From Ralstonia pickettii (lineage in GTDB: Bacteria; Pseudomonadota; Gammaproteobacteria; Burkholderiales; Burkholderiaceae), in NCBI RefSeq assembly GCF_000607165.1, contig NZ_JFZG01000008.1, forward strand, positions 558,001 through 622,000: a stretch of 64,000 bases of DNA. Direction: 5' to 3'. The notes beneath the pieces are model-generated. The model was not told the DNA's origin. It worked only from the letters and a program-made list of their open reading frames with translations, and made no database searches. The translations under genes and the position numbers were made by a program. Shown here in pieces: positions 18,897 to 28,601 of the stretch (position 1 is the stretch's first letter; every line of letters starts with the position of its first letter).

Positions 18897-21317
18897 TCAG
18901 CCACCATTGCGCGGCGCATTGCCATCGTAGCCGCCCGAAGTGGGCGCCGCGAAGTTCTGCAGGCGCGGCTGGCTGCGCGTGGTGCCTTGCGGCATCGGCA
19001 TCGGGGCGCCCGGAGGCACCTGCGTGCCGGCCGGGCCCTTCGGCACGATCGACACATCGCCGTAATTGTCAGCCGGGCGCATGGCGCTGGGCGTGGGCAG
19101 TACCGGCGTGTCCTTGTCCGACGTGGTCGGCAGCATGTTCGGCGAGACAAAGCCCTGCTGCGTGTCGCGCATGTAGTTGTAGCGGTTGTCCGACAGCGCG
19201 CCGGTGGCATCGGCCGTGCGCAGGATGATCGGGCGCAGGAACACCAGCAGGTTGGTCTTCACGCGCGTCTTGTTTTCCGAGCGGAACAGCGCGCCCAGGA
19301 TGGGGATGTCGCCCAGGCCCGGCACCTTCTGCTCGCCGTCCTGATAGTTGTCTTCCAGCAGGCCGCCGAGCACGACGACCTGGCCGTCGTTGGCCAGCAC
19401 ATTGGTCTCGATCGAGCGCACGTTGGTGGTGGGGCCCTGCGTGGCATTCTGCGTGCCCGGCACCACGGCCGACGATTCCTGGAAGATCTGCATCTTCACC
19501 AGCCCGCCGTCGGTGATCTGCGGCTTGACGCGCAGCGTGATGCCGACGTCTTTGCGGTCAAAGGTCTGGAACGGCGTGACCGAAGCGGCGCCGCCGGTCT
19601 GCGCATATGAGCCGGTCGTGATCGGCACGTTCTGGCCGATCAGGATCTTGGCCTCTTCGTTGTCGAGCGTGATCAGGTTGGGCGTGGACAGCACGTTGAC
19701 CGAGCCGTCCGAGCCCAGCGCGCTGAGGATGGCGCCCAAACCGCTGCCCCTGTTGAACACCCCGAAGTTGCCGCCGTTGAGCTGGCCAACGCTGTTTGAG
19801 AGCGTGCCGATGGCAGTCTGTGCGGCCGTACTGCCGATGCCGCCGCTGGTGATGGTGGCAATCGTGCCCGCGAGGTTGATCAGGTTATTGGCGCCGGAGC
19901 CGAAGTTGGTGCCACCGCCAAAAAAGGTGGTCGGGCCGCCCGCGCCGGCCATCCATTGGATGCCCAACTGCGACGCCTTGGTGGCCGTCACTTCCACGAT
20001 CATCGATTCGATATAGACCTGCGCGCGTCGCGCGTCGAGGTCGTCGATCACGGCGCGCAGGTTCCGATAGACCGGCTCGCTGGCGGTAATGATGAGCGCG
20101 TTGGTGGCTGGATCGGCCTGGATGATGCCGCCGGTGGTTGGCGTGTTGTTCTGCCCGAACGAGGCGCGGAACGAAGAGCTGCCGCTGCCCGAGCCGCTGC
20201 CCGAACCCGAGCTGCTGCCGTAGTTGGTGTTCTGCGTGTTCTGGTTCTGCGAGGTGTTCACGCCGCCGGCCGGCTGCGAGGTCGCGCCTTGGGCGGCGCT
20301 CTGGCCGCCCGGGCCGGTCGATGCCGAGGCCGACAACGTGGCATCGGCCGCGACGATCGCGCGCAGCGTGGTGGCCAGCTGCACCGCGTTGGCGTTCTTG
20401 AGCGGCACCACCCAGATGTTGCCCGGGCGCGCATTCGGCACGTCCAGCTTGGCGATCAGTTGTTTGGCTTGCGCAAGGCGTGCCGCGCTCGACGCACGCA
20501 CCATCACGCTGTTCGAACGGGGCTCCGCCACGACCGACGTGCGCAGGCTCGGGTCCGACAGCGCCGCGCCGGCGCCCGCACCGCCTGCACCACCGGCCGA
20601 CGGGTCGAGCAGCTTCTGCAGCGTGGCCGCCACGTCGATGGCCACGGCGTTCTTCAGCGGAATCAGTTCGGTCTCGCCGGCCACGGGCGTGTCGATGGAG
20701 GCGATGATGCGGCCGATGCGACGCAGGTTGTCGGCGTAATCGGTAATGACCAGCGTGTTGTTGGCAGGGTATGCGGTGATCGTGTTGTTGGGCGCGATCA
20801 TCGGGCGCAGCACCGGCACCAGGTTGTTGGCCGATTCATGCTGCAGGCGGAAGACCTGCGTGACAACCTGTTCGCCGCCGCGCGAGCCTGCCGCGCCCAC
20901 GCTCGTGGGCGAGCCCTGCAGCTTGGCGTCGGCTTCCGGCACGACCTTGGTGAAGCCGTTGCCCTCGACAATCGCGTAGCCCTGCATGCGCAGGATCGAG
21001 CCCAGTGATTCCAGCGCCTGCGCGCGCGTCACCGGCTTTTCGGTGACGAGGTTGACGGTGCCCTTCACGCGCGGGTCGACGATGAAGTTCTTCCCGGTGG
21101 CCTGGCCGACGGCCTTGACCACCGAGTCCAGATCCGCGTTGACGAAATTCAGCGAGACCTCATCCCCGGGGTTGCCGACGGCGCCGTTCTGGGCAGATGC
21201 CGCGCTCGGCGGGGCGGCGAAGACTGGCATCGAGCCGGCCACCATTGTTGCGCAGCATGCCAGGACGATGGCGCGAACGGTGAGTCGGGAAGAGGCGTTG
21301 TACATGGTCTCGTTCAT
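18897..21317 (-). CDS. gspD: type II secretion system secretin GspD
   Basis: This outer-membrane secretin of about 806 residues forms the secretion pore. A signal-like N-terminus is followed by the N0 domain ([25 protein letters not shown]) and three N-domain repeats ([60 protein letters not shown]). The secretin domain has [27 protein letters not shown] Gly-Ser run (near 20175-20225) lies in the third repeat. Starts at GTG 21329, ATG 21317 and ATG 21305 are all possible, none with a strong ribosome site. It sits between gspN and gspE. Confidence 0.96.
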   Translation of the reverse strand: MNETMYNASSRLTVRAIVLACCATMVAGSMPVFAAPPSAASAQNGAVGNPGDEVSLNFVNADLDSVVKAVGQATGKNFIVDPRVKGTVNLVTEKPVTRAQALESLGSILRMQGYAIVEGNGFTKVVPEADAKLQGSPTSVGAAGSRGGEQVVTQVFRLQHESANNLVPVLRPMIAPNNTITAYPANNTLVITDYADNLRRIGRIIASIDTPVAGETELIPLKNAVAIDVAATLQKLLDPSAGGAGGAGAGAALSDPSLRTSVVAEPRSNSVMVRASSAARLAQAKQLIAKLDVPNARPGNIWVVPLKNANAVQLATTLRAIVAADATLSASASTGPGGQSAAQGATSQPAGGVNTSQNQNTQNTNYGSSSGSGSGSGSGSSSFRASFGQNNTPTTGGIIQADPATNALIITASEPVYRNLRAVIDDLDARRAQVYIESMIVEVTATKASQLGIQWMAGAGGPTTFFGGGTNFGSGANNLINLAGTIATITSGGIGSTAAQTAIGTLSNSVGQLNGGNFGVFNRGSGLGAILSALGSDGSVNVLSTPNLITLDNEEAKILIGQNVPITTGSYAQTGGAASVTPFQTFDRKDVGITLRVKPQITDGGLVKMQIFQESSAVVPGTQNATQGPTTNVRSIETNVLANDGQVVVLGGLLEDNYQDGEQKVPGLGDIPILGALFRSENKTRVKTNLLVFLRPIILRTADATGALSDNRYNYMRDTQQGFVSPNMLPTTSDKDTPVLPTPSAMRPADNYGDVSIVPKGPAGTQVPPGAPMPMPQGTTRSQPRLQNFAAPTSGGYDGNAPRNGG
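20175..20225. repeat. short tandem repeat encoding Gly-Ser in gspD
   Basis: Repeated units of the form GAGCCGCTGCCC on the plus strand encode a [11 protein letters not shown] linker in the third N-domain of the secretin. Such a tract can vary in length by slippage, but it stays in frame here. Confidence 0.6.
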
Positions 21318-21354
21318 GGTTGTCGGCACGCTGGCTCGCGCGCCGGCTTGAGGA

Positions 21355-22197
21355 TCAAAAGCGGAGTCGATGATGCGACCCGTCGCGCGGGCCCAGCAGA
21401 CTCAACAGGCCAATCAATTGCGGTTCCGACTCCGGCGTGGCACTGGCCACCCCGGCAAAATGCGCGCTGGGCCCAAGGGTGCCCTGGCCCTGCAGAGTGA
21501 GCGGCCCGGCCAGCGTCGACAGCGACAACTGCATCGGCGCGCCGCTCACGCCGCCAAACGACACTACGGCCTGGTAACTGCCCAGCGGCCGCACCCGGCT
21601 GAGGCTGGATGATACCTGCTCAAGCGTGACAGTCAGCGCGCCCTGGGCGGTGTTTGGCTGGCCCTTTCTACTGCCGAATTGGCCCGAGAGCGGCGTCCAC
21701 TGCGCCCGCAGCCGGCCATCCAGCTTGAGCGTGTTGAACGGCGCGCCAATGCCTTCCAGCAACGATGCAGGCAACGCAACCGTGCCAGCCTCTGCGTCCC
21801 AATGCCCTGGTGTGACCGTCAGCGTGACCGGCTTCTCCAGCGCGCGATCGTGCGTCAGGTGCGCGCGCAGCGTGCCGGTCAGCAGTGGCAGCATGTCGAT
21901 CGACCAGGACAGCCGGCCGGGCAGCACGGTCGCGTCGGCCCCGCCGTTGCCTGCGGTCAGCGCCAGCGTTGCGCTGCCGTGCCAGATACTGCCCTGGCTG
22001 TCGGCCAGCAACACACGGTGCCCCGTGGCCGCGGCCACGCGCTCGGCCGCCCACGCGGCCGGATACTGCGCCACCACGGTCACGCCCACAGCCAGCAGCG
22101 CCACGCCACACCACAGCACGCGCCAACCGAGGCTCGTGCGCTCGTCGGACTCGGCAGGGCGGCGCAGGCGCAGCGGCGGCAGTGATTCAATTCCCAT
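21355..22197 (-). CDS. gspN: type II secretion system protein GspN
   Basis: This 280-residue protein has one N-terminal membrane segment (LWCGVALLAVGVTVVAQYPAA) and a periplasmic domain with repeated beta-rich motifs (LADSQGSIWHGSATLAL, LDGRLRAQWTPLSGQF). This matches the accessory T2SS protein N, which occurs only in some systems. The start at ATG 22197 sits 18 bp after gspM's stop. It is part of the tight gspG-F run and ends 37 bp before the gspD start. Confidence 0.88.
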   Translation of the reverse strand: MGIESLPPLRLRRPAESDERTSLGWRVLWCGVALLAVGVTVVAQYPAAWAAERVAAATGHRVLLADSQGSIWHGSATLALTAGNGGADATVLPGRLSWSIDMLPLLTGTLRAHLTHDRALEKPVTLTVTPGHWDAEAGTVALPASLLEGIGAPFNTLKLDGRLRAQWTPLSGQFGSRKGQPNTAQGALTVTLEQVSSSLSRVRPLGSYQAVVSFGGVSGAPMQLSLSTLAGPLTLQGQGTLGPSAHFAGVASATPESEPQLIGLLSLLGPRDGSHHRLRF

Positions 22198-22214
22198 CGG
22201 CACGATCGGACCCG

Positions 22215-22781
22215 TCAGTGGCCCGCGGCGGCAGGGCCTTGCAGCGTCGCCGTCACGTTGACCAGGGCCGTTGCGCCCACGTATTTGATGTTCGTGTCGA
22301 TCACCTTCATGCGCTGCGCCTGCCGAACCTCCTGCAGCCATTCGGCGACCGCGCCAAAGGGCACCTTGTCCAGTTGCACCTGCACGCTTTCGCCCGACAT
22401 CGCCATCCGCGTGGCCTTCAGGCCGTGGTTGGTCAGGCTCGTGTTGAGCGCCTGCTGCAGTTCCGCACCGCGCGGCACGGGCGCAGCGGCAATGGCAGAC
22501 AGGCCGCGGGCTTCCTGGCCGAGCGTTTCCATCTCGGCGAGTTGGCTGCGCATCTGCGGCAGGGCTTTTTCGATGCGGCGCTGGCCTTCGAAGGCCGGCT
22601 CCCACAGCACCAGGTAGACGATCACGAGCAGCAGCACCACGCCGCCACCGGCCAGGATGCGGCGTTCACGCGGTTCGCGCTGCATCCAGAAGGTTGTGGC
22701 CGCATCGCGCACCGAGTCGGGCACGCCAATGCGCGGCAGGCGGCGGGATGACGATCGGGAAGAGGGGGAGGAAGTCACCAT
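22215..22781 (-). CDS. gspM: type II secretion system protein GspM
   Basis: This 188-residue bitopic inner-membrane protein interacts with GspL. A short cytoplasmic part is followed by one transmembrane helix (ILAGGGVVLLLVIVYLVLWEP) and a periplasmic ferredoxin-like domain (VQVQLDKVPFGAVAEWLQEV). It lies between gspL and gspN, 10 bp after gspL. Confidence 0.92.
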   Translation of the reverse strand: MVTSSPSSRSSSRRLPRIGVPDSVRDAATTFWMQREPRERRILAGGGVVLLLVIVYLVLWEPAFEGQRRIEKALPQMRSQLAEMETLGQEARGLSAIAAAPVPRGAELQQALNTSLTNHGLKATRMAMSGESVQVQLDKVPFGAVAEWLQEVRQAQRMKVIDTNIKYVGATALVNVTATLQGPAAAGH

Positions 22782-22791
22782 GGAGGAATCG

Positions 22792-24228
22792 TTATTGGGC
22801 GATGGAGACCGTCCAGCGCGAGCCCGGTACGGTGGTTTCTGCGCCGCGCGGGGCCTCGGCGGTGTCCATGTTCAGGCCGACATTGCGGGCGGCGGTGCGC
22901 AGGCTGGCAGTGTCGGTGCCGTCCTTGAGCGTGACTGTAAGCGCGCGGCCGTGGTAATCGAGCGCGAGCAGCGCATCGGGTGCGAGCCCGGTCGCGGCCT
23001 GGGCAAAGCGATCGGCCAGCGGCAGGAAGTCTTCCGGCGCCGATTTGCCGGCCGCCAAGCGGAGCTGTTCGACCTGGCGGCGCATCTGCGCGGGCGGGTC
23101 GAGGATCACCGGCGTATTCGGGAATGCCGTCTGCAATTGCGCGCGCATGGCGGTATCGAGCCGCTTCTGCTCGGCACGCAGCGTGAGCCACCGCGCGTTC
23201 ATGCCGATGATTTGCACGACCACCAGCAGCACGGCCAGCGCGATCGGCAGGCGCCAGAGGCTCCAGTCCATACCGGCCACGCCGCCGCGCGCAAAGTCGA
23301 ACTGGCAGAGGTCCGCCTCGCCCGAAGCCAGGGCATCGCGTGCGCCGGCGGCCCAGGTGGACCAGTCCAGCGTGGCGGCGGCCGGGTCTGCCGACAAGCC
23401 CGGCGCCAGCTCGCGCAATGCGGGCGAGACCATCAGCGTGGCCGGCGTGGGGGCAATGCCCAGCCAGTTGCCGAGGTTGGCCGGCAGCACGCGCAGGCCG
23501 TAGCCCTCGGCGCGGCCGGTGCGTACGGTGATGTCGATGGCGACGGGCGCGTCCGGGTCGGACGGCGGTGCCGCATCAAGCGTGATGGTTGCCGGTGCAG
23601 CGGCGGCTACGGTTTCCGCAGAAGGCGCGGCGACTGCAGGTTCAGCGGCAGCGGAAGCGTCAAGCGACGGTTCCGCACGTTCGACGGCGTTTGCCGATTC
23701 TGCAAGCGGCACCGCAGCTGCGATAGCCGTTTCAAACGGCACGCAAAGCTGCGCGGGCAGCAGATGGCAGGTGCGGTGCTTGTGGCCGGCAAAGGTATCG
23801 AGAATGAATCGGACCCACGCGCGGTCGGCAATCATCAATGCGCGCGATTGCGGCTCGCGGGGCGCGCGCCAGCCACGCGCAGGGGCGTCGCCCAGTCGGG
23901 GGCCAAGGGCGATATGACATTGCTGCGCGTCCTGCACGAGGCGGTCTTCCACCAAGTTGGGCAATGCCAGACGCAGCTTGGGCAGCGCCAGCGGCGGCAC
24001 GTTGGTCGGCACCAGCAGCACATCGGCGGCGGGCAGCAGAAGGATCAGGCGATCAGCCGCGGGCAGTTCGTCGGTGCGCGACGTACCTTCGCGCTGAACA
24101 CGTTGGGCCCCGAGCGCGCCCTCTTCACGCACCAGCGCGAAGGGCACGGAGGCAAGCGCGCCCGCCGACCAGCGTTCGGGCGATTGAATGGGCCGGTGCG
24201 GCAGGCGCACGTACAGGGAGGTCGTCAA
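22792..24228 (-). CDS. gspL: type II secretion system protein GspL
   Basis: This 478-residue protein links GspE to the membrane. The cytoplasmic actin-like part contains LILLLPAADVLLVPTNVPPLALPKLRLALPNL, split here by its known fold. A single transmembrane segment (LPIALAVLLVVVQIIGMNA) and a periplasmic ferredoxin-like domain at the C-terminus follow. It is longer than many homologues because of an Ala/Pro-rich stretch around residues 185-230 (low-complexity). Confidence 0.9.
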   Translation of the reverse strand: MTTSLYVRLPHRPIQSPERWSAGALASVPFALVREEGALGAQRVQREGTSRTDELPAADRLILLLPAADVLLVPTNVPPLALPKLRLALPNLVEDRLVQDAQQCHIALGPRLGDAPARGWRAPREPQSRALMIADRAWVRFILDTFAGHKHRTCHLLPAQLCVPFETAIAAAVPLAESANAVERAEPSLDASAAAEPAVAAPSAETVAAAAPATITLDAAPPSDPDAPVAIDITVRTGRAEGYGLRVLPANLGNWLGIAPTPATLMVSPALRELAPGLSADPAAATLDWSTWAAGARDALASGEADLCQFDFARGGVAGMDWSLWRLPIALAVLLVVVQIIGMNARWLTLRAEQKRLDTAMRAQLQTAFPNTPVILDPPAQMRRQVEQLRLAAGKSAPEDFLPLADRFAQAATGLAPDALLALDYHGRALTVTLKDGTDTASLRTAARNVGLNMDTAEAPRGAETTVPGSRWTVSIAQ

Positions 24229-24389
24229 ACCGCTCCTCTATTGATCTTGAGAGTGTGAATGCGAACTGCCAACGGAAGCGCCGGATTGCGCAAAACCCGC
24301 GATGCTGAACGATGCGGATGACAATACGGCGAAGGCTAGGGTCTGTCTACAAGCGGCGCGTACGCACGTAGAGGGGTGTTGCGCCGCCG

Positions 24390-25475
24390 TCATGACGGAA
24401 TCTCGTCAACGCGGCGGACCCAGACGATGCGGGTCGCGTTATTGTTGATCGGATCGCCACGTGAAACAAGCGCCACTTCTCCGATCCGGGCGCGCTCATG
24501 GCGGGCCATGCCGTAGACCAGAAAATAGTGGGTCTGCACGTCCAGCAGATTGGCCGCGGCAGTGGTGTCGACGCCGGGCGCGATGCCGCGCAACTGGTTC
24601 GTGACATCGCCGATGTTGCGGAAGTAAGCGCGGTCGCGCGCCTGCACCAGCGAGCGGGCGCGGTCCAGACTCAGGTTCGGGATGACAGCGGCCAGCACTT
24701 CGGCGCTGGCTGTGTTGGCGTTGATCTGTGTGCGGGTGGGCAGCACGATCACGTAGGGGCGCAGCTTGGCGATCATGTCCGCCGTGTAGCCGGGGATCGT
24801 CAGCAGGCTGGCCACGTCGTCGAGCGGTCGTGGGCCGTTGCTGTTGCTGCCGCCGCTCCCGCCGCCGCTGTCTTCGCCGCCCTGCTGACCACCTTGCATG
24901 CCTTCGATCGACTGGAAGCCGCCCAGCATCTGCGCCAGGTACGTCGCCGTGATATTGGCCAGGCTCGGGTCGATGTTGAGCGATTGCAGCAGCAGGCCGT
25001 AAGCCTTGATGGCGTCTTTGTCGCGGCCGGTAATGAGCGTGCGGGCGCCCAGCGTTTGCGCCGTCAGCAGGTTCATCAGGTTGAAGCGTGCCTGGGCATC
25101 GAAGATGCGGCCCGACAGGTACGACTCCTCGCCGGCCGTATCCGTGCGCAGCGAGCTGCCGAGGAAGTCCGACAGCTTGGTTTCCTGGATCGGCACGGCC
25201 CAGATTTCGCCCAGATGGTCCACCGCGCCAGTGCGGCGCTGGTCATCGCGCAGGATGAGGCGCGCCCAGTCGATGCCCGCCCGCGCAATCCACGTGGCCT
25301 GCGCTTTCAGGCGCTGGTTTTCCACTGCACGAATCTCCACCTGCTGGCGCCACAGCATGCCCGACACGATCACCACGGCCAGCGTAACCACCAGCAGCGC
25401 TGTGATGATGGCCGCGCCGCGCTGGCGCCCGGCATGCGGATGACGTTGAGCAAGTCGACGGGAGCATCGCGCCAT
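24390..25475 (-). CDS. gspK: type II secretion system minor pseudopilin GspK
   Basis: This 361-residue minor pseudopilin is thought to cap the pseudopilus tip. The prepilin signal is GRQRGAAIITALLVVTLAVV, cleaved after the Gly. The usual Glu at position +5 is absent, as expected for GspK, in contrast to G, H, I and J here. A large periplasmic domain follows with helix-hairpin-helix-like repeats (NANTASAEVLAAVIPNLSLDRA). A Gly/Ser/Asn-rich patch lies around residue 195. It starts directly after gspJ and is followed by a 161-bp gap to gspL. Confidence 0.93.
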   Translation of the reverse strand: MARCSRRLAQRHPHAGRQRGAAIITALLVVTLAVVIVSGMLWRQQVEIRAVENQRLKAQATWIARAGIDWARLILRDDQRRTGAVDHLGEIWAVPIQETKLSDFLGSSLRTDTAGEESYLSGRIFDAQARFNLMNLLTAQTLGARTLITGRDKDAIKAYGLLLQSLNIDPSLANITATYLAQMLGGFQSIEGMQGGQQGGEDSGGGSGGSNSNGPRPLDDVASLLTIPGYTADMIAKLRPYVIVLPTRTQINANTASAEVLAAVIPNLSLDRARSLVQARDRAYFRNIGDVTNQLRGIAPGVDTTAAANLLDVQTHYFLVYGMARHERARIGEVALVSRGDPINNNATRIVWVRRVDEIPS

Positions 25476-25476
25476 G

Positions 25477-26217
25477 TCAAAGCCCCGTCATGCAGATGCG
25501 CGTGAAGCGCTGCGGCGCGCCCTGCGGCGTCATGCGCACGAGCAATGCCAGTTCCACCGCGCGCACCGAGGCGGCCGGCACCACCACGCCCGGGGTGTTG
25601 GCCGAGGGGGCCGACGCGCTGGGCGTGGAAGCCGACGGCAAGCCGGTGAGGGTGGTGGTATTGCTGCCGGCCGGGAACAGTGCCGCAGACAGCGCGCCCG
25701 TGTTGTCCATCCAGCCGCCGGGTTCGATCCATACGCGCGCGCTGATGCTGTCGACGTTGGTGGCGAGCAGGTAGCGCGCGGCGCCCACGCCGCCCTGGCG
25801 CAGGTTGTCCAGCGCATTGCGCAGGTCGCCACGGTTGGTGATCGGTTGGGTCTGGAGGCGTTCGAGCCGGCCGTCAACGATGCGGTAGAGCACCACTTGC
25901 CACGCGGGCGGCTGGCCGCTATCGCTCTCCCCGCGGCGGTCGCGCACCATCAGCACGCGGTTGGCGTCTACCTCCACCGGCGAGCGCGACAGCGTGTTCG
26001 GATCGGCCAGCTGGGTGCAATCGGCGTCGAACTGGGCGTAAGCCGTTTTGAGTGCTTCGATGCGTTCGTCGCGCTGGGCCAGCGCCTCGTGCGTGCGGGT
26101 CATGCTGTCCAGCCCGCGCCAGGCGATCACAGCCAGGATGGCGAGCAGCGTGATCGCCACCAGCAGTTCGAGCAGGGTGAAGCCGCGCGCCGAACGGTTA
26201 GAAGACATTGCGCGCAT
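25477..26217 (-). CDS. gspJ: type II secretion system minor pseudopilin GspJ
   Basis: This 246-residue minor pseudopilin carries the signal ARGFTLLELLVAITLLAILA with Glu at +5. The body contains VVLYRIVDGRLERLQTQPI, typical of GspJ. A Pro/Ser/Ala-rich loop (about residues 190-215) is low complexity. It overlaps the end of gspI by 20 bp, so the two are probably translationally coupled. Confidence 0.93.
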   Translation of the reverse strand: MRAMSSNRSARGFTLLELLVAITLLAILAVIAWRGLDSMTRTHEALAQRDERIEALKTAYAQFDADCTQLADPNTLSRSPVEVDANRVLMVRDRRGESDSGQPPAWQVVLYRIVDGRLERLQTQPITNRGDLRNALDNLRQGGVGAARYLLATNVDSISARVWIEPGGWMDNTGALSAALFPAGSNTTTLTGLPSASTPSASAPSANTPGVVVPAASVRAVELALLVRMTPQGAPQRFTRICMTGL

Positions 26218-26596
26218 CGTTTGGCAACAGAGTCACGAGCCAGGCCAGTCGCACGGATTTGGATGCATCCGGATAGACGGACACCTCCACGCGGCGGAAC
26301 ACCGGATTGGGCGTGGTGGCGATGGTCTCTTCGCACCACAGTTGCGTATCGCCTTGCGGGCACGCAAAACCGCGCGCGCCGGGGTCTGGGAAGACGCGTG
26401 CCAGGCGCAGGTTGGCGAGGTGGTTCTCGGCGCTCCAGGTGGCGATCATGCGCGTCTGCAGGGAATCGCTTGCGGTGGTCATGTTGCCCATGGCGCGCAT
26501 GGTGGCGGTGAGCGCCACGGCCACGATGGTTAGCGCCACCAGCACTTCGAGCAGGGTGAAGCCGCGCGTGCGCGTGGGACGGTGGTTGCGCGTCAT
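26198..26596 (-). CDS. gspI: type II secretion system minor pseudopilin GspI
   Basis: This 132-residue minor pseudopilin has the signal TRGFTLLEVLVALTIVAVAL (Glu at +5) and the family motif MIATWSAENHLANLRL. The ATG at 26596 overlaps the gspH stop by four bases (ATGA), and the longer frame lies inside gspH, so the shorter start is right. Confidence 0.93.
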   Translation of the reverse strand: MTRNHRPTRTRGFTLLEVLVALTIVAVALTATMRAMGNMTTASDSLQTRMIATWSAENHLANLRLARVFPDPGARGFACPQGDTQLWCEETIATTPNPVFRRVEVSVYPDASKSVRLAWLVTLLPNDARNVF

Positions 26597-27087
26597 TGCG
26601 TTTGCGCCTCCGTCAACACGCGTGGGCCGCCATCGGACACGACATCCACGCGCGAGCCTTGCGAGGTCAGTGCCACGCGCCACGGCAGGCCGATCGCCTC
26701 ACGGCCGAACACGAGGCGCTGCGGCGCACCCGGCACCGCAGCGGCACCGGCGACGATCTGTACGTTGTCCATGCTTTGGCGCCAGTGGCCCGGCGCGAGC
26801 ACGTCGCGGTTGAGCTGGCGCCAGCCGTTGGGGGTGGATTCGTAGAAGCGCCAGCCCTGTGCATCGCCTTCCCACGCCACGGGGCGCGAGGTGAGCTGCG
26901 CCTCTTCCTGTGCGAGCTCGATCAGGCGGGCCAGCTTCTGCGCATCATCGACCAGTTGCGAGCGCGGGTTGGGCGTGGCGTTCACGGCCACCACGGCCAG
27001 CACGATGCCGATGATGACCACCACCACCAGCAACTCCAGCAGCGTAAAGCCGAGAGCCTGCCGGCGGCGGTGTGAATGGCCGAGCAT
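26593..27087 (-). CDS. gspH: type II secretion system minor pseudopilin GspH
   Basis: This 164-residue minor pseudopilin has the signal ALGFTLLELLVVVVIIGIVL (Glu at +5). The C-terminal GspH domain contains RPVAWEGDAQGWRFYE and IGLPWRVALTSQGSRVDV. It lies 32 bp after gspG and overlaps gspI by four bases. Confidence 0.92.
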   Translation of the reverse strand: MLGHSHRRRQALGFTLLELLVVVVIIGIVLAVVAVNATPNPRSQLVDDAQKLARLIELAQEEAQLTSRPVAWEGDAQGWRFYESTPNGWRQLNRDVLAPGHWRQSMDNVQIVAGAAAVPGAPQRLVFGREAIGLPWRVALTSQGSRVDVVSDGGPRVLTEAQTQ

Positions 27088-27119
27088 GGTGAGCGGGGGG
27101 CTGAGGGGACGGCGGCGGC

Positions 27120-27590
27120 TTAGTTGTCCCAGTTGCCGATGTCGGCGTCGTTGCCCGTGCCGCCGGCCTGGCCATCTGCGCCGAAGCTGAAGACGTCCAC
27201 TTCACCGCGCACGCCGGGGTTCAGATATTGGTACGGGTGGCCCCACGGGTCTTTGGGCAGGCGTTCCAGATAGCCGCCGCCTTTCCAGTTGTTGGGGATC
27301 GGCTCGGTGGTCGGCTTGGCGACCAGCGCGCCAATGCCCTGCTCTGTGGTCGGGTAGCGGCCGTTGTCCAGGCGATAGAGCTTGAGCGCCTGCGAAATGG
27401 AAGCGATGTCCTGTTTGGCGGCGATGATGCGCGCCTCGTCAGGGCGGCTCATAATCTTCGGCACCACCAGCGCGGCGAGGATGCCCAGGATCACCACCAC
27501 CACCATGATCTCGATCAGGGTGAAACCACGCGCTGCTTGTCGGGCGAGGGCGCGCTGGCGGAAGGAAGAGCGAAGTTGGCCTTGCATCAT
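27120..27590 (-). CDS. gspG: type II secretion system major pseudopilin GspG
   Basis: This 156-residue major pseudopilin has the signal [20 protein letters not shown] (Glu at +5), the conserved [20 protein letters not shown] and the calcium-loop region [23 protein letters not shown]. It is the first gene of the run G-H-I-J-K-L-M-N-D-E-F. Start 27590 is preferred; an ATG three bases in and another upstream at 27656 are possible. No prepilin peptidase (gspO) lies in the window. Confidence 0.96.
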   Translation of the reverse strand: MMQGQLRSSFRQRALARQAARGFTLIEIMVVVVILGILAALVVPKIMSRPDEARIIAAKQDIASISQALKLYRLDNGRYPTTEQGIGALVAKPTTEPIPNNWKGGGYLERLPKDPWGHPYQYLNPGVRGEVDVFSFGADGQAGGTGNDADIGNWDN

Positions 27591-27765
27591 GGCGACAGAG
27601 TTGGCAATAAGGGGAAGAGACACAGTATATCCGTGACATATGACCATATATTGCATGGCAGGGTCATGCTGCGTTGGCTCTAGAGCCGCACCTCCAAGCT
27701 GTTCACCGAACCGGCATGAAGGGCGGATAGAATCGGCGTATTCCTACGGTGCCTCGCCCCATTTC

Positions 27766-28449
27766 ATGAACGCTCGACAGTCGTCCCGCCTGCTCAGTCT
27801 TGTACTGTTTGCTGCCCTGTGTGCGCTCCTGACGCACTGGGTGCTGACGCTGTCGTCACTGCGTTCGCTGGGCGCCCCGCGCGAGGCGCGTGTGGCCCAG
27901 ACCGACGCGCTGGAGACTGGCGCGGCCGTTACGCTCTTTGGCGGCGGCCCACAGAATGGTCCGCGCGATGTGCAGGTGATGGGTGTGGTGGCCGATCTGG
28001 CGGATGGTTCGGGCGCAGCCATCGTGTCGGTGGACGGTGGCGCACCGCAGGCCGTGCGGGCCGGCAAGTCGCTGTCGTCCAACCTCAAGCTGGTGGAAAT
28101 CAAGGCGCGCTCGGTGGTGATCGAGCGCAATGGCACGCGCCAAGAGATTCCGCTGCCGGCCAGCGCCGTGGCGGGGGTGTCGCCGGCCAATCGCAATGCG
28201 TCGCCGCTGCCGCTGCCACCTGCAGGCGCCGCGGCTCCGCTATCGACGCCCGCCACGCCACCCGCGCCGCCGGTCCCCAACAACCCGGCCAACACCGCCA
28301 TGCCGGGCGCCATGCTGCCCATTGCGCCCGCACAGATCAACACGGGTGACGAGCCCGCCAACCAGGGCGGCGGTATCGTCGGCCCGCGCCACCGCGCGGC
28401 GGCTGCCGCACGCAAGGGCGATAACCCCCAGCCGGGTGCCAACCAATAG
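27766..28449 (+). CDS. gspC: type II secretion system protein GspC
   Basis: This 227-residue bitopic inner-membrane protein links the platform to the secretin. It has a short cytoplasmic tail, one membrane helix (LLSLVLFAALCALLTHWVL), and a homology-region domain (ALETGAAVTLFGGG ... VQVMGVVADLADGSGAAIVSVDGGAPQAVRAG). A Pro/Ala-rich C-terminus replaces the usual PDZ or coiled coil. Start 27766 is chosen for the N-terminus of the family. It is divergent from gspG, so the shared 175-bp region should hold both promoters. Confidence 0.88.
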   Translation: MNARQSSRLLSLVLFAALCALLTHWVLTLSSLRSLGAPREARVAQTDALETGAAVTLFGGGPQNGPRDVQVMGVVADLADGSGAAIVSVDGGAPQAVRAGKSLSSNLKLVEIKARSVVIERNGTRQEIPLPASAVAGVSPANRNASPLPLPPAGAAAPLSTPATPPAPPVPNNPANTAMPGAMLPIAPAQINTGDEPANQGGGIVGPRHRAAAAARKGDNPQPGANQ

Positions 28450-28601
28450 GCCTCTGGCAATAGGCATCTGGCGGCCCGCCATGCGGTGGCGGGCGCATAT
28501 TACAGCGCATGTCATTGGGGTAACAGCGTGTAAAAGCCGGCAACGCGTCGGCATTGTCGGGTTCTAATCCGCTACACAGTCCATGTGAAAAGGAGCTGAC
28601 C

